The position numbers and the translations under genes are program-made. A DNA stretch of 64,000 nt from Labrenzia sp. 011. Its GTDB lineage: Bacteria; Pseudomonadota; Alphaproteobacteria; Rhizobiales; Stappiaceae. The notes under the pieces were generated by a model. It was not told where the DNA came from, ran no database searches, and was given only the letters and a program-made list of their open reading frames with translations. Position 1 is the first letter of the stretch; each line of letters starts with the position of its first letter. This document shows, piece after piece, positions 37,234 to 46,537 of this stretch. The stretch spans positions 16,420 to 80,419 of the forward strand of contig NZ_QCYM01000020.1 in NCBI RefSeq assembly GCF_003075075.1, given 5' to 3'.

Positions 37234-38235
37234 GTGAAAAAGTTTCTAACCATCGGTACGGCGCTTGCCGGACTGGCGCTGTCTGCCTTGAGTGCGGCGG
37301 CGGCGGATATCAAGCCGGCCGTTCTCTACGATCTGGGCGGACGTTTCGACAAGTCGTTCAACGAAGGCGCATACAACGGCGCGGAAAAGTTCAAGGAAGA
37401 CACCGGTATCGAATACCGGGATTTCGAGATCCAGAACGACAGCCAGCGTGAACAGGCCCTGCGCAACTTCGCCAAGCGCGGCATGAACCCGATCGTTGCC
37501 ATCGGCTTCTCCCAGGCCAATGCGGTGGAAAAGGTCGCCAAGGAATTCCCCGATACCCAGTTCGCGATCGTCGACATGGTCGTGGATCTGCCGAACGTGC
37601 GCTCCATTCTCTTCAAGGAACAGGAAGGCTCCTACATTGTCGGCCTGATGGCGGCGATGGCCTCCGAAACCGGCAAGGTCGGCTTTGTCGGCGGCATGGA
37701 CATTCCGCTGATCCGCAAATTCTCCTGCGGTTACAAGCAGGGCGTTCTGGCCGTGAACCCTGATGCGGAAGTCTTCGAGAACATGACCGGCACCACGGGT
37801 GCGGCCTGGAACGATCCGGTCAAGGGTGGCGAACTGGCCAAGTCGCAGTTCGACCGCGGCGCGGATGTGGTCTATCACGCAGCGGGCGGCACCGGCATCG
37901 GCGTGCTGCAGGCAGCGGCCGACAGCGGCAAGCTCGGCATCGGCGTCGACAGCAACCAGAACGGCCTGCATCCCGGCTCGGTTCTGACCTCCATGCTGAA
38001 ACGGGTCGATATCGCCGTCTATCAGGCTTTTGAAGATGCGCAGAACGACGCTTGGACGTCCGGCTTCGAAGTTCTCGGACTGAAAGAGGGCGGTGTCGAC
38101 TGGGCTCTGGACGACAACAATGCCGAACTCGTTTCCGACGAGATGAAGGCGGCGGTCGAGGAAGCCACCCAGAAGATCATCTCCGGTGAAATCGTCGTGC
38201 ATGACTACATGGCCGACCAGTCCTGCCCGAACTGA
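37234..38235 (+). CDS. BMP-family nucleoside-binding ABC protein, copy 1
   Basis: 333 aa periplasmic solute-binding protein of the BMP/PnrA family, which binds purine and pyrimidine nucleosides. The signal peptide ends ALSAAAA (~23). GGRFDKSFNEGAY and GFVGGMDIPLIRKFSCGYKQG are typical, as are AAGGTGIGVLQAA and DSNQNGLHPGSVL. No lipobox cysteine is seen, so it is soluble. Two cysteines (SCGYKQG and the C-terminal SCPN) may form a disulfide tying down the tail. The GTG at 37234 is chosen because GGAGG lies 8 nt upstream and it opens the signal peptide. It is followed by a paralogue. Confidence 0.92.
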   Translation: MKKFLTIGTALAGLALSALSAAAADIKPAVLYDLGGRFDKSFNEGAYNGAEKFKEDTGIEYRDFEIQNDSQREQALRNFAKRGMNPIVAIGFSQANAVEKVAKEFPDTQFAIVDMVVDLPNVRSILFKEQEGSYIVGLMAAMASETGKVGFVGGMDIPLIRKFSCGYKQGVLAVNPDAEVFENMTGTTGAAWNDPVKGGELAKSQFDRGADVVYHAAGGTGIGVLQAAADSGKLGIGVDSNQNGLHPGSVLTSMLKRVDIAVYQAFEDAQNDAWTSGFEVLGLKEGGVDWALDDNNAELVSDEMKAAVEEATQKIISGEIVVHDYMADQSCPN

Positions 38236-38392
38236 GGCAGATAAACTCCGCACATGAGGGTCGATCTGCTTCGACGGGCTAACCCGGAGAGGCAGGTCGG
38301 CAGATCTGAAAGTGCCGGAGCATCTCCGAGGGATTATCCGACGCGGGATGCTCCGGGAATGCCTGCCGTCCCGGCAGGTTGAGAGGGACCGA

Positions 38393-39388
38393 ATGATCCG
38401 TTTCACGTCTGGCGTCTTCTGCGCGGTGATCGCAGCCGCGATCACCGTCGCCTCCGCCGTCGCCGAACCGGCGATCATTTACTCCGTCGGCGGCAAGTTC
38501 GATGGCTCCTTCAACGAAAGCGCCTATTCCGGCGTGAAGCGGTTTCAGGACGAGACCGGCAGCGTAGTCCGCGAGTTCGAGCTGGAACGGGATGCGCAGA
38601 GCCTGCAGGCGCTGCGCAATTTCGCCAGCCGCGGCTTCGAGCCGGTGGTCGCGATCGGCTTCAATCAGGCCAATGCGCTCGCCCAGATGGCCCCGGATTT
38701 CCCGGAAACGGATTTTGCCATTGTCGACATGTTCGTCGACCGGCCCAACGTTCGCTCCTACGTGTTCAAGGAGCAGGAAGGTGCCTATATCGGCGGTCTG
38801 CTTGCGGCCATGGCCTCGAAAAGCGGCACCATCGGGTTTGTCGGCGGCATGGATATTCCCATCGTCCGGCGCTTCCTGTGCGGCTACAAGCAGGGCGCGC
38901 TGGCGGTCAATCCGGACATCAGGGTGCTCTTCAACATGACCGGCGACACGCCGGCCGCCTTCGCCGATCCGGTGCGCGGCGGCGAACTGGCGATGGGGCA
39001 GATCAGGCAGGGCGCCGATGTCATCATCCAGGCGGCGGGCGGCACGGGCATCGGTGTGCTGCAGAAGGCGGCCGACGCCGGAATTCTCGGCATGGGCACC
39101 GACAGCAACCAGAACGGCCTGCATCCGGGCAAGGTCCTGACCTCCATCCGCAAGCGGGTCGACAACGCGGTCTTCGACAGTTTCATGGCGGCCCGGGAGG
39201 GAACCTTCACGCCTGGCGTCCGGGTGCTGGGCGTCGCGGAGGGCGGCATGGACTGGGTGCTGGACGACAACAACAGGGACCTCATCTCGCCGGACATGAA
39301 AGCGGCGGCCGAGGCGGCGATCGCGGGTATTTCCGACGGGTCCGTCAAGGTGCACGATGTCGTTACCGAAGGGGCGTGCCCATTCTAG
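38393..39388 (+). CDS. BMP-family nucleoside-binding ABC protein, copy 2
   Basis: 331 aa paralogue of the preceding gene, colinear over its length. Shared blocks include FKEQEG, GFVGGMDIP, CGYKQG, AAGGTGIGVLQ and DSNQNGLHPG. The signal peptide ends near VASAVA (~24). The cysteine pair is conserved (FLCGYKQG and terminal ACPF). Differences cluster in surface and hinge regions (e.g. VVREFELERDAQSLQ for YRDFEIQNDSQREQ), consistent with altered ligand preference. The ATG at 38393 follows GAGAGGGA. It lies 157 bp after copy 1 and 82 bp before the ATPase gene. Confidence 0.92.
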   Translation: MIRFTSGVFCAVIAAAITVASAVAEPAIIYSVGGKFDGSFNESAYSGVKRFQDETGSVVREFELERDAQSLQALRNFASRGFEPVVAIGFNQANALAQMAPDFPETDFAIVDMFVDRPNVRSYVFKEQEGAYIGGLLAAMASKSGTIGFVGGMDIPIVRRFLCGYKQGALAVNPDIRVLFNMTGDTPAAFADPVRGGELAMGQIRQGADVIIQAAGGTGIGVLQKAADAGILGMGTDSNQNGLHPGKVLTSIRKRVDNAVFDSFMAAREGTFTPGVRVLGVAEGGMDWVLDDNNRDLISPDMKAAAEAAIAGISDGSVKVHDVVTEGACPF

Positions 39389-39470
39389 ACATGGGCGTCG
39401 CGGGACGGAGCGGCGAGATCCGAAGAGGCAGAACAATGACACAGAAAAACCGTCAGGCCTGGGGGAAGGC

Positions 39471-41027
39471 ATGAGCGAAACGCCGGCAATCGAACTGCGC
39501 GGGATCAGCAAGAGTTTTGGTCCGGTTCACGCCAACAGGAATATCGACCTTGTCGTGAAAAAGGGCTCCATTCACGGCATCGTCGGAGAGAACGGCGCGG
39601 GCAAGTCGACGCTCATGTCGATCCTCTACGGTTTCTATCACGCCGACGCCGGTGACATTCTCGTCAACGGCAAAACGGTGACGATTGCCGATTCCAAGGC
39701 TGCCATCGGCATGGGGATCGGCATGGTGCATCAGCACTTCATGCTGGTCGACAATTTCACCGTCCTGGAAAACGTCGTGCTGGGGGCGGAAGACAGCGCC
39801 ATGCTGGCCGGCGGGCTGGACCGGGCACGCGTCGAGCTGAAACGTCTGGAAGAGGAATACGAGCTGCGCGTCGACCCGGACGCGCTCGTTCAGGATCTGC
39901 CGGTCGGTCTGCAGCAGCGGGTGGAAATCCTCAAGGCGCTCTACCGCAGCGCCGAGGTCCTGATCCTCGACGAACCCACCGGCGTTCTGACGCCTCCGGA
40001 AGCCGATCACCTGTTCAAGATCCTCGAGGTCCTGAAGAACGAGGGCAAGACCATCCTGCTGATCACGCACAAGCTGCGCGAAATCATGGCCGCGACGGAC
40101 AGTGTCTCCGTCATGCGCCGCGGCGAGATGGTGGCGACCCGCGAAACGAAAGACACCTCCATGGAAGAGCTGGCCGAACTGATGGTCGGCCGCAGCGTGC
40201 TCCTGCGGGTCGACAAGAAGCCCGCGTCTCCCGGCGCGCCGGTCATGGAGGTGGAGAACCTGTGTGTCACCGACCAGCGCGGTGTCCAGGTGGTCAAGGA
40301 TGTGAGTTTTTCCGTCCGTGCCGGCGAGATCGTCGGGATTGCCGGCGTCTCGGGCAACGGCCAGTCGGAACTGCTGGAAACCCTTTCCGGCATCCGCCGC
40401 GCCACGGCGGGCACGCTGAAGATCAACGGCGAGACCATCGATCTGGGCACCAGCGCGCTGGATGCGGCGGACATGCGCGCCAGGAGCATGGGGCATGTGC
40501 CAGAGGACCGTCACCGCATGGGGCTGATCAACAGCTTCGCCGAATACGAGAATTCCATTCTCGGCTATCACCACGACCCGGCCTATTCCAGCGGTCTGCT
40601 GATGAACACCGCGGCCATCAAGCAGAACGCGGTCGCCGAGATCGAGAAATACGACATCCGCCCGCCCAACCCGATGCTCAAGACCGCCAATTTCTCCGGC
40701 GGCAATCAGCAGAAGATCGTTCTGGCGCGGGAAATCGAGCGGGATCCGGACGTGCTGCTGGTCGGCCAGCCGACACGCGGCGTCGATATCGGCGCGATCG
40801 AGTTCATACACAGCCGCCTGGTGGAGCTGCGCGATGCCGGCAAGGGCATCCTGCTGGTGTCGGTGGAACTTGACGAGATCCGCGCGCTTGCAGACCGAAT
40901 ACTGGTGATGTTCGACGGCCGGATCGTCGGCGAGCGCGGCGCCGATGCGGACGAGGGCGAACTCGGCCTGCTCATGGCGGGCGTGGAAGACAATACGAAA
41001 CTGCCTGTGGAAGGAGACGCCCGATGA
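39471..41027 (+). CDS. Nucleoside ABC transporter ATP-binding protein (double ATPase)
   Basis: 518 aa with two ABC domains, as in NupA/YufO-type and sugar importers. The first domain has Walker A GENGAGKST (~42-50), a signature-like DLPVGLQQRVE and Walker B LILDEPTGVLTPPE. The second has GVSGNGQSE (degenerate Walker A, usual in this family), FSGGNQQKIVLAREI and LLVGQPTRGVD. It energises import for the two permeases downstream. The ATG at 39471 follows GGGGGAAGG. Its stop overlaps the first permease start by 4 bp. Confidence 0.93.
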   Translation: MSETPAIELRGISKSFGPVHANRNIDLVVKKGSIHGIVGENGAGKSTLMSILYGFYHADAGDILVNGKTVTIADSKAAIGMGIGMVHQHFMLVDNFTVLENVVLGAEDSAMLAGGLDRARVELKRLEEEYELRVDPDALVQDLPVGLQQRVEILKALYRSAEVLILDEPTGVLTPPEADHLFKILEVLKNEGKTILLITHKLREIMAATDSVSVMRRGEMVATRETKDTSMEELAELMVGRSVLLRVDKKPASPGAPVMEVENLCVTDQRGVQVVKDVSFSVRAGEIVGIAGVSGNGQSELLETLSGIRRATAGTLKINGETIDLGTSALDAADMRARSMGHVPEDRHRMGLINSFAEYENSILGYHHDPAYSSGLLMNTAAIKQNAVAEIEKYDIRPPNPMLKTANFSGGNQQKIVLAREIERDPDVLLVGQPTRGVDIGAIEFIHSRLVELRDAGKGILLVSVELDEIRALADRILVMFDGRIVGERGADADEGELGLLMAGVEDNTKLPVEGDAR

Positions 41028-42127
41028 GTGCCGGTCAGCTCCCGCGCTGGGTCGACTACGGCCTGATACCGTTTCTCAACCTGGCGGCCGCCTTCCTGGT
41101 GTCCGGCCTCGTGGTCGTCCTGATCGGCGAAAATCCGCTGGATGCGGTGCGGATCCTGATCTGGGGCTCGCTCGGCTATGGCGAAGGCATCGGCTTCACG
41201 CTGTTCTATGCCACCAATTTCATCTTTACCGGTCTTGCCGTTGCCGTGGCCTTTCATGCCGGGCTGTTCAATATCGGCGGCGAGGGCCAGGCCTATGTCG
41301 GCGGGCTCGGCGTCACCTTCGCCTGCCTTGCCCTGGACCACATCGTGCCCTGGTATGTGACGCTGCCTTTCGCGATCATCGGCTCCGCACTGATGGGGGC
41401 GGCCTGGGCCTTCATCCCTGCCTGGCTGCAGGCGACGCGCGGCAGCCACGTGGTCATCACGACCATCATGTTCAACTTCATCGCCTCCTCGCTGATGGTC
41501 TACCTGCTCAACAGCGCGCTGAAGAAACCGGGCTCCATGCAGCCGGAAACGCGCACTTTCGAGATGGGGGGACGGCTGCCCTTCCTGAATGACATTTTCC
41601 CCTCCTTCGGCTTCGGCTATGCTCCGGTGAACCTGTCCCTGTTCGTCGCGCTGGTGGCCTGTGTGCTCGTCTGGCTGCTTATCTGGCGGACGAAGCTCGG
41701 CTTTGAAATCCGGTCCTTCGGCGCCAATGCGACGGCGGCGGTCTATGCCGGAATTTCGCCCGTGCGCACCATCGTCATCACCATGCTGATTTCCGGCGGC
41801 CTCGCGGGCATGATGGCGATCAACGAGATCATGGGGTCGCAGCACCGTCTGCTGATCGATTTCGTTGCCGGCTACGGCTTTGTCGGCATCGCGGTGGCCC
41901 TGATGGGACGCGCGCATCCGGTCGGCATCGTTCTGGCGGCGATCCTCTTTGGCATGCTCTACCAGGGCGGCGCCGAACTGTCCTTTGAAATGCCGAATAT
42001 CACCCGCGACATGATCATTGTCATCCAGGGGCTGGTCATCCTGTTCGCCGGCGCGCTCGAGCACATGTTCCGGCCGGCCATCGCCGGATTGTTCATGCCC
42101 TCCCGGGCTCAGGCGAAGGAGGCGTGA
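41024..42127 (+). CDS. Nucleoside ABC transporter permease 1
   Basis: 367 aa integral membrane protein of the BPD_transp_2 family, with about 9 hydrophobic segments. NIGGEGQAYVGGLGV and RSFGANATAAVYAGISPVRTIVI are the typical coupling and EAA-like regions. GLAGMMAINEIMGSQHRLL and GFVGIAVALMGRAHPVGIVL are also characteristic of nucleoside permeases. It is joined to the ATPase gene by an ATGA overlap and to permease 2 by closely spaced stop and start codons. Confidence 0.93.
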   Translation: MSAGQLPRWVDYGLIPFLNLAAAFLVSGLVVVLIGENPLDAVRILIWGSLGYGEGIGFTLFYATNFIFTGLAVAVAFHAGLFNIGGEGQAYVGGLGVTFACLALDHIVPWYVTLPFAIIGSALMGAAWAFIPAWLQATRGSHVVITTIMFNFIASSLMVYLLNSALKKPGSMQPETRTFEMGGRLPFLNDIFPSFGFGYAPVNLSLFVALVACVLVWLLIWRTKLGFEIRSFGANATAAVYAGISPVRTIVITMLISGGLAGMMAINEIMGSQHRLLIDFVAGYGFVGIAVALMGRAHPVGIVLAAILFGMLYQGGAELSFEMPNITRDMIIVIQGLVILFAGALEHMFRPAIAGLFMPSRAQAKEA

Positions 42128-42129
42128 CC

Positions 42130-43098
42130 ATGTTCGAGACCCTTGTCCTCATTCTCGATTCCACCGTCCGCCTGTCGACGCCGTTGCTGCTGGCCTGTCT
42201 TGCCGGACTTTATTCCGAGCGGGCGGGCGTCGTCGATATCGGTCTGGAAGGCAAGATGCTCGGCGCCGCTTTCGGCGCGGGGGCCGTCGCCTATGTCACG
42301 GCCAACGCCTGGCTCGGGCTGCTGGCTGGCATCGGCGTCTCCGTCGCACTGGGCCTGCTGCATGGCTTTGCCTCGATCAGCAACCGCGGCAACCAGATCG
42401 TTTCCGGTGTGGCGATCAACTTCCTGGCCGCCGGCCTGACGGCGCTGCTCGGCCAGAGCTGGTTCCGCCAGGGCGGCCGTACCCCGGCCCTGCCCGAAGG
42501 CGGCCGCTTCAGGGATGTGGTCTGGCCCTTTGCCGAACAGTTGCGCGACATTCCGGTGATCGGTCCGCTCTACAGCGAACTTCTCTCCGGCCACAATATC
42601 CTGGTCTACGTCGGCTTCCTGGCGGTGCCGCTGACCTGGTGGGTGCTGTTCCGCACACGCTTCGGCCTGCGGCTGCGGGCTGTCGGCGAAAACCCTGCCG
42701 CCGTGGATACGGCCGGTATCTCCGTCACCTGGCTGCGTTACCGCGCGGTCATCGCCTGCGGCATTCTCTGCGGCTTCGCGGGCGCCTATCTGTCGATCGC
42801 GCAAGGGGCCGGTTTCGGCGTCAACATGACGGCAGGCAAGGGGTTCATCGCGCTGGCGGCGCTGATCTTTGCCAAGTGGCGGCCCGCCAATGCCATGTTT
42901 GCCTGCCTGCTCTTCGGCTTCCTCGACGCGGTGTCCATCCGCATGCAGGGCCAGGAAGTCCCCGGCATCGGCGAGATCCCGGTACAGTTCTTTCAGGCGC
43001 TGCCCTATATCCTCACGGTGATCCTGCTTGCCGGCTTCATCGGCAAGGCGGTGCCGCCGAAAGCGGCCGGTATCCCCTATCTGAAGGAGCGGTCATGA
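42130..43098 (+). CDS. Nucleoside ABC transporter permease 2
   Basis: 322 aa, BPD_transp_2 family, with about 8-9 hydrophobic segments. Early TPLLLACLAGLYSERAGVVDIGLEGKML-type region (key GVVDIGLEG), then ISNRGNQIVSGVAIN and LRAVGENPAAVDTAGISVTWLRY (coupling loop). The ATG at 42130 follows AGGAGG; a GTG at 42124 is less likely. Its stop overlaps the cdd start by 4 bp, so import and the first salvage enzyme are translationally coupled. Confidence 0.93.
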   Translation: MFETLVLILDSTVRLSTPLLLACLAGLYSERAGVVDIGLEGKMLGAAFGAGAVAYVTANAWLGLLAGIGVSVALGLLHGFASISNRGNQIVSGVAINFLAAGLTALLGQSWFRQGGRTPALPEGGRFRDVVWPFAEQLRDIPVIGPLYSELLSGHNILVYVGFLAVPLTWWVLFRTRFGLRLRAVGENPAAVDTAGISVTWLRYRAVIACGILCGFAGAYLSIAQGAGFGVNMTAGKGFIALAALIFAKWRPANAMFACLLFGFLDAVSIRMQGQEVPGIGEIPVQFFQALPYILTVILLAGFIGKAVPPKAAGIPYLKERS

Positions 43099-43505
43099 AC
43101 GATCTGGACAAGCTGTTCGAAGCGGCCCGGGCGGTGCGCGAAAGGGCCTATGCGCCATATTCCGATTTTCTGGTCGGCGCGGCTCTGCGCACGCCGGACG
43201 GAACGGTCTTCACCGGCTGCAATGTCGAGAATGCCTCCTATCCGGTGAGCGTCTGCGCCGAGGGCGGGGCAGTCAGCGCCATGGTTGCGGCCGGCTACCG
43301 CGAGATTGCCGAGGCGGTGGTGATCGGCGACGCGGCCCTGTGCACGCCCTGCGGCATGTGCCGCCAGCGGCTGAAGGAATTCGGCATGCCGGAGCTGGTC
43401 GTCCATGTGGCGGACTTGAACGGTATCCGCCGCAGCTTCACCATGGACGAACTGCTGCCGGCCGCATTCGAGCTGGAAGACAAGTCAAATAACAGGAAGG
43501 ACTGA
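43095..43505 (+). CDS. cdd: Cytidine deaminase
   Basis: 136 aa, short homotetrameric type. It converts (deoxy)cytidine to (deoxy)uridine. The zinc ligands are C-A-E in VCAEGGAVSAMV and PCGMCRQ; FTGCNVENASYP binds the nucleoside. SDFLVGAALRTPDG is the usual N-terminal strand. It follows the permease with ATGA overlap and precedes the purine phosphorylase gene by 6 bp. Confidence 0.96.
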   Translation: MNDLDKLFEAARAVRERAYAPYSDFLVGAALRTPDGTVFTGCNVENASYPVSVCAEGGAVSAMVAAGYREIAEAVVIGDAALCTPCGMCRQRLKEFGMPELVVHVADLNGIRRSFTMDELLPAAFELEDKSNNRKD

Positions 43506-43511
43506 CCCTCG

Positions 43512-44321
43512 ATGAGTGGTTTTGGCCGTGAATGCGCGGATATCGTCCGCGCCGCCCGCGATGGCTCCTACAGGATAGGCATGATACTCGGATCCGGCCT
43601 CGGTGCACTGGCCGAGGAAGTGGAAGATGCCGTGCGCATTCCCTACGCGCATCTGACCGAGTTCCCCGTCTCCACCGTGACCTCCCATTCCAGCGAGCTG
43701 GTTGCCGGCACGCTGGCGGGCGTTCCCGTGGTGATCCTGTCCGGCCGCGCCCATTTCTACGAGAGCGGCGACGCCTCCGTCATGCGCACGCCGGTCGAGA
43801 CCCTGAAGGAGCTGGGGTGCGAGATCCTTCTGGCCACCAACGCGGCTGGATCCCTGCGCGAGGACGTGGCGCCGGGCTCTCCCATGCTGATCAAGGATCA
43901 TATCAACTGGTCCGGCAGGAACCCGCTGATCGGCGAGGAGGACGAGAAGCGCTTCCTCGACATGAGTGCGGCCTATGACCCGCAGCTGCGGGAGGCCATG
44001 AAGAAGGTCGCCGCGGAAACGGGCGACCCGATTGCCGAAGGCATCTACATGTGGTTCTCGGGCCCGTCCTTCGAAACACCGGCGGAAATCCGCATGGCCG
44101 GCCTGCTGGGCGCGGATGCGGTCGGCATGTCCACCGTTCCGGAAGTCATCATGGCCCGGTTCCTGGGGCTCAGGGTTGCGGCCATGTCGATCGTCACCAA
44201 CTACGGTGCGGGCATGCAGCCCGATGCGCTGTCGCACGATCAAACCAAGTCGGTCGCCCTGCAGGGCATGGAACGCATGAAGGAGCTGGTGCGGGCATTC
44301 GTGAAGGAGGTCGGCGAATGA
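43512..44321 (+). CDS. punA: Purine-nucleoside phosphorylase
   Basis: 269 aa trimeric-type (PNP-I) enzyme. It phosphorolyses inosine, guanosine and deoxy forms to base and (deoxy)ribose-1-phosphate. GMILGSGLGALAEEV (phosphate loop), TSHSSELVAG, SGRAHFYE, TNAAGSL and AVGMSTVPEVIMARFLGLRV are conserved. GAGMQPDALSHDQ follows near the C-terminus. The stop overlaps deoC by 4 bp. Confidence 0.94.
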   Translation: MSGFGRECADIVRAARDGSYRIGMILGSGLGALAEEVEDAVRIPYAHLTEFPVSTVTSHSSELVAGTLAGVPVVILSGRAHFYESGDASVMRTPVETLKELGCEILLATNAAGSLREDVAPGSPMLIKDHINWSGRNPLIGEEDEKRFLDMSAAYDPQLREAMKKVAAETGDPIAEGIYMWFSGPSFETPAEIRMAGLLGADAVGMSTVPEVIMARFLGLRVAAMSIVTNYGAGMQPDALSHDQTKSVALQGMERMKELVRAFVKEVGE

Positions 44322-45094
44322 GTGACGTGATCGAAAATGCAAAACGCGCCCTTGGTCTGGTCGATCTGACCAATCTCAATGACGATTGCAGCGCCGGGGA
44401 CATCACGAAACTGACCGGTCGTACGGTCACTGATCACGGTTCGGTCGCGGCCGTATGTGTCTGGCCCCGTTTCGTTGCCCAGGCGACTCGGGAGTTGAAG
44501 GGCACCGGCGTCAAGGTCGCCACCGTCGTCAATTTCCCGGCGGGCGGGGAGGACACCGGCGCCGTCATCGCCGAGACGCGGCAGGCGCTTGCCGACGGCG
44601 CCGACGAGATCGATCTGGTCATGGCCTACAGGGCGTTCAGGGACGGCAGGAAAGGTTTCGCCGAGGAACAGATCATCCGCGTGAAGGCGGAGATCCCGGC
44701 CCCGGCGATCCTGAAAGTGATCCTGGAAACAGGCGAAATCGGCGATCCTCTGCTGATCCATGCCGCGTCCAATGTGGCGATCGCCGCCGGCGCCGATTTC
44801 ATCAAGACGTCCACAGGCAAGGTCTCCGTCAACGCCACTCTTGAGGCTGCCGAGATCATGCTGACCGCCATCGAGGAGACCCGCCGCGAGAACGCGGAAC
44901 GTGTCATTGGTTTCAAGCCCGCCGGCGGCATCCGCACCAGCGAGGATGCCGCGTCCTATCTGGCGCTCGCCGACAGGATCATGGGGCACAACTGGGCCTC
45001 CGCCTCCACCTTCCGCTTCGGCGCGAGCGGTCTTCTGGATGCCCTGATCGATACGATCGAGGGCAGGACCCCGGCTGCCGGCCAGGGCTATTGA
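44318..45094 (+). CDS. deoC: Deoxyribose-phosphate aldolase
   Basis: 258 aa class I aldolase that cleaves deoxyribose-5-phosphate to glyceraldehyde-3-phosphate and acetaldehyde. The Schiff-base lysine is in DFIKTSTGKVSVNAT. VATVVNFPAGGEDT, EIDLVMAYRAF, KVILETGEI and VIGFKPAGGIRT are conserved. The start overlaps the punA stop codon; the longer frame from 44051 is antiframe and rejected. It supplies the catabolic exit for deoxynucleoside sugars. Confidence 0.96.
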   Translation: MSDVIENAKRALGLVDLTNLNDDCSAGDITKLTGRTVTDHGSVAAVCVWPRFVAQATRELKGTGVKVATVVNFPAGGEDTGAVIAETRQALADGADEIDLVMAYRAFRDGRKGFAEEQIIRVKAEIPAPAILKVILETGEIGDPLLIHAASNVAIAAGADFIKTSTGKVSVNATLEAAEIMLTAIEETRRENAERVIGFKPAGGIRTSEDAASYLALADRIMGHNWASASTFRFGASGLLDALIDTIEGRTPAAGQGY

Positions 45095-45136
45095 CGCTGA
45101 ACCGGGTGCCTGAAAAACGTTGCCACGAGGATACGA

Positions 45137-46456
45137 ATGATGCTGCCGCAGGAACTGATCCGCAAGAAGCGTGACGGGGGAACGCTCGACGCCAGGGAGA
45201 TCGCCTTTTTCGTCAAGGGGCTGGCCGACGGCTCGGTCACCGAGGGGCAGGTTGCCGCTCTCGCCATGGCGGTCTTCTTCAAGGGGCTGAGCGTCGATGA
45301 GCGCGTTGCCCTGACGCTTGCCATGCGCGACAGCGGCGATGTCATGGACTGGTCCGGCATCGACGCGCCGGTGCTCGACAAGCATTCCACCGGCGGTGTC
45401 GGGGACAATGTCTCCCTGATGCTCGCACCGGCGCTTGCCGCCTGCGGCGCCGCCGTGCCGATGATTTCCGGCCGGGGTCTCGGTCACACCGGCGGCACGC
45501 TCGACAAGTTCGACAGCATTCCCGGCTACCAGACCCAGCCGGACAACGCGTTGTTCAAGAAAGTGGTCAGGGAGATCGGCTGTGCGGTGATCGGCCAGAC
45601 GGGCAATCTGGCCCCGGCCGACAAGCGCTTTTACGCCATCCGCGATGTGACCGGCACCGTGGAGAGCATCGACCTCATCACCGCCTCCATCCTGTCGAAA
45701 AAACTGGCGGCGGGTCTGCAGGGACTGGTGCTGGATGTCAAATGGGGCACCGGCGCCTTCATGGCGACGCTGGAGGAAGCCCGGGCGCTGGCGGAAAGTC
45801 TTGTCAGGGTGGCCAATGGCGCGGGGCTCCGGACAACGGCGCTGTTGACCGACATGAACGAGCCGTTGGCGTCCGCCGCCGGCAATGCTGTTGAAATGCA
45901 GAATGCGGTCGATTTCCTGAAAGGAACGGCCATCGACAACCGTCTCTGGGACGTCACGGTCGCCCAGGGCGGCGAACTTCTCGCCACCGGCGGCATTGCC
46001 CCGACCGCGGAAGCGGGTACGCAGATGATGCGTGAGGCGTTCGAAAGCGGCAAGGCGGCGGAGAAATTCGCGCAGATGGTCACCGCTCTGGGCGGTCCGG
46101 CCGATTTCATGGAAAAGGCCGAGCTTCACCTTGCGAAGGCCCCCGTCGAAGCTCCGGTCTATGCCGAGCATGACGGGGTCGTCACGGGCGTGGATGCGCG
46201 CGCCGTCGGCGTGGCTGTGGTCGCGCTCGGCGGCGGCCGCCGCACCGCGTCCGACGTCATCGATCCGGCAGTCGGACTGACCAGTCTTGCCGGCGTCGGC
46301 AATACGGTCGATGCGGATGCGCCCTTGGCGATCGTCCACGCAAGGAGCGAGGAAGACGCCGAAGCGGCGGCCGTTGCGGTGCGCAAGGCCTATACCGTCG
46401 GCGAAGCCGCTGATGTCGTCGACCGGCCGAGCGTTGTCGAGCGGATCGCGCCGTAG
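45137..46456 (+). CDS. deoA: Thymidine phosphorylase
   Basis: 439 aa dimer-forming pyrimidine phosphorylase (thymidine, deoxyuridine). The phosphate signature KHSTGGVGDNVSL is present, with ISGRGLGHTGGTLDKFDSIPGY as the nucleoside region. KLAAGLQGLVLDVKWGTGAFM includes the catalytic Lys region. Two adjacent ATGs (45137, 45140) are both usable. It lies 42 bp after deoC. Confidence 0.96.
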   Translation: MMLPQELIRKKRDGGTLDAREIAFFVKGLADGSVTEGQVAALAMAVFFKGLSVDERVALTLAMRDSGDVMDWSGIDAPVLDKHSTGGVGDNVSLMLAPALAACGAAVPMISGRGLGHTGGTLDKFDSIPGYQTQPDNALFKKVVREIGCAVIGQTGNLAPADKRFYAIRDVTGTVESIDLITASILSKKLAAGLQGLVLDVKWGTGAFMATLEEARALAESLVRVANGAGLRTTALLTDMNEPLASAAGNAVEMQNAVDFLKGTAIDNRLWDVTVAQGGELLATGGIAPTAEAGTQMMREAFESGKAAEKFAQMVTALGGPADFMEKAELHLAKAPVEAPVYAEHDGVVTGVDARAVGVAVVALGGGRRTASDVIDPAVGLTSLAGVGNTVDADAPLAIVHARSEEDAEAAAVAVRKAYTVGEAADVVDRPSVVERIAP

Positions 46457-46537
46457 GACACGAACCTGTGCCGGGTCTTGCGGATCCGGCATGCTTCCGG
46501 CTGCTGGCCGGCAATAGAAAAACTTGAGGAGATGCCC

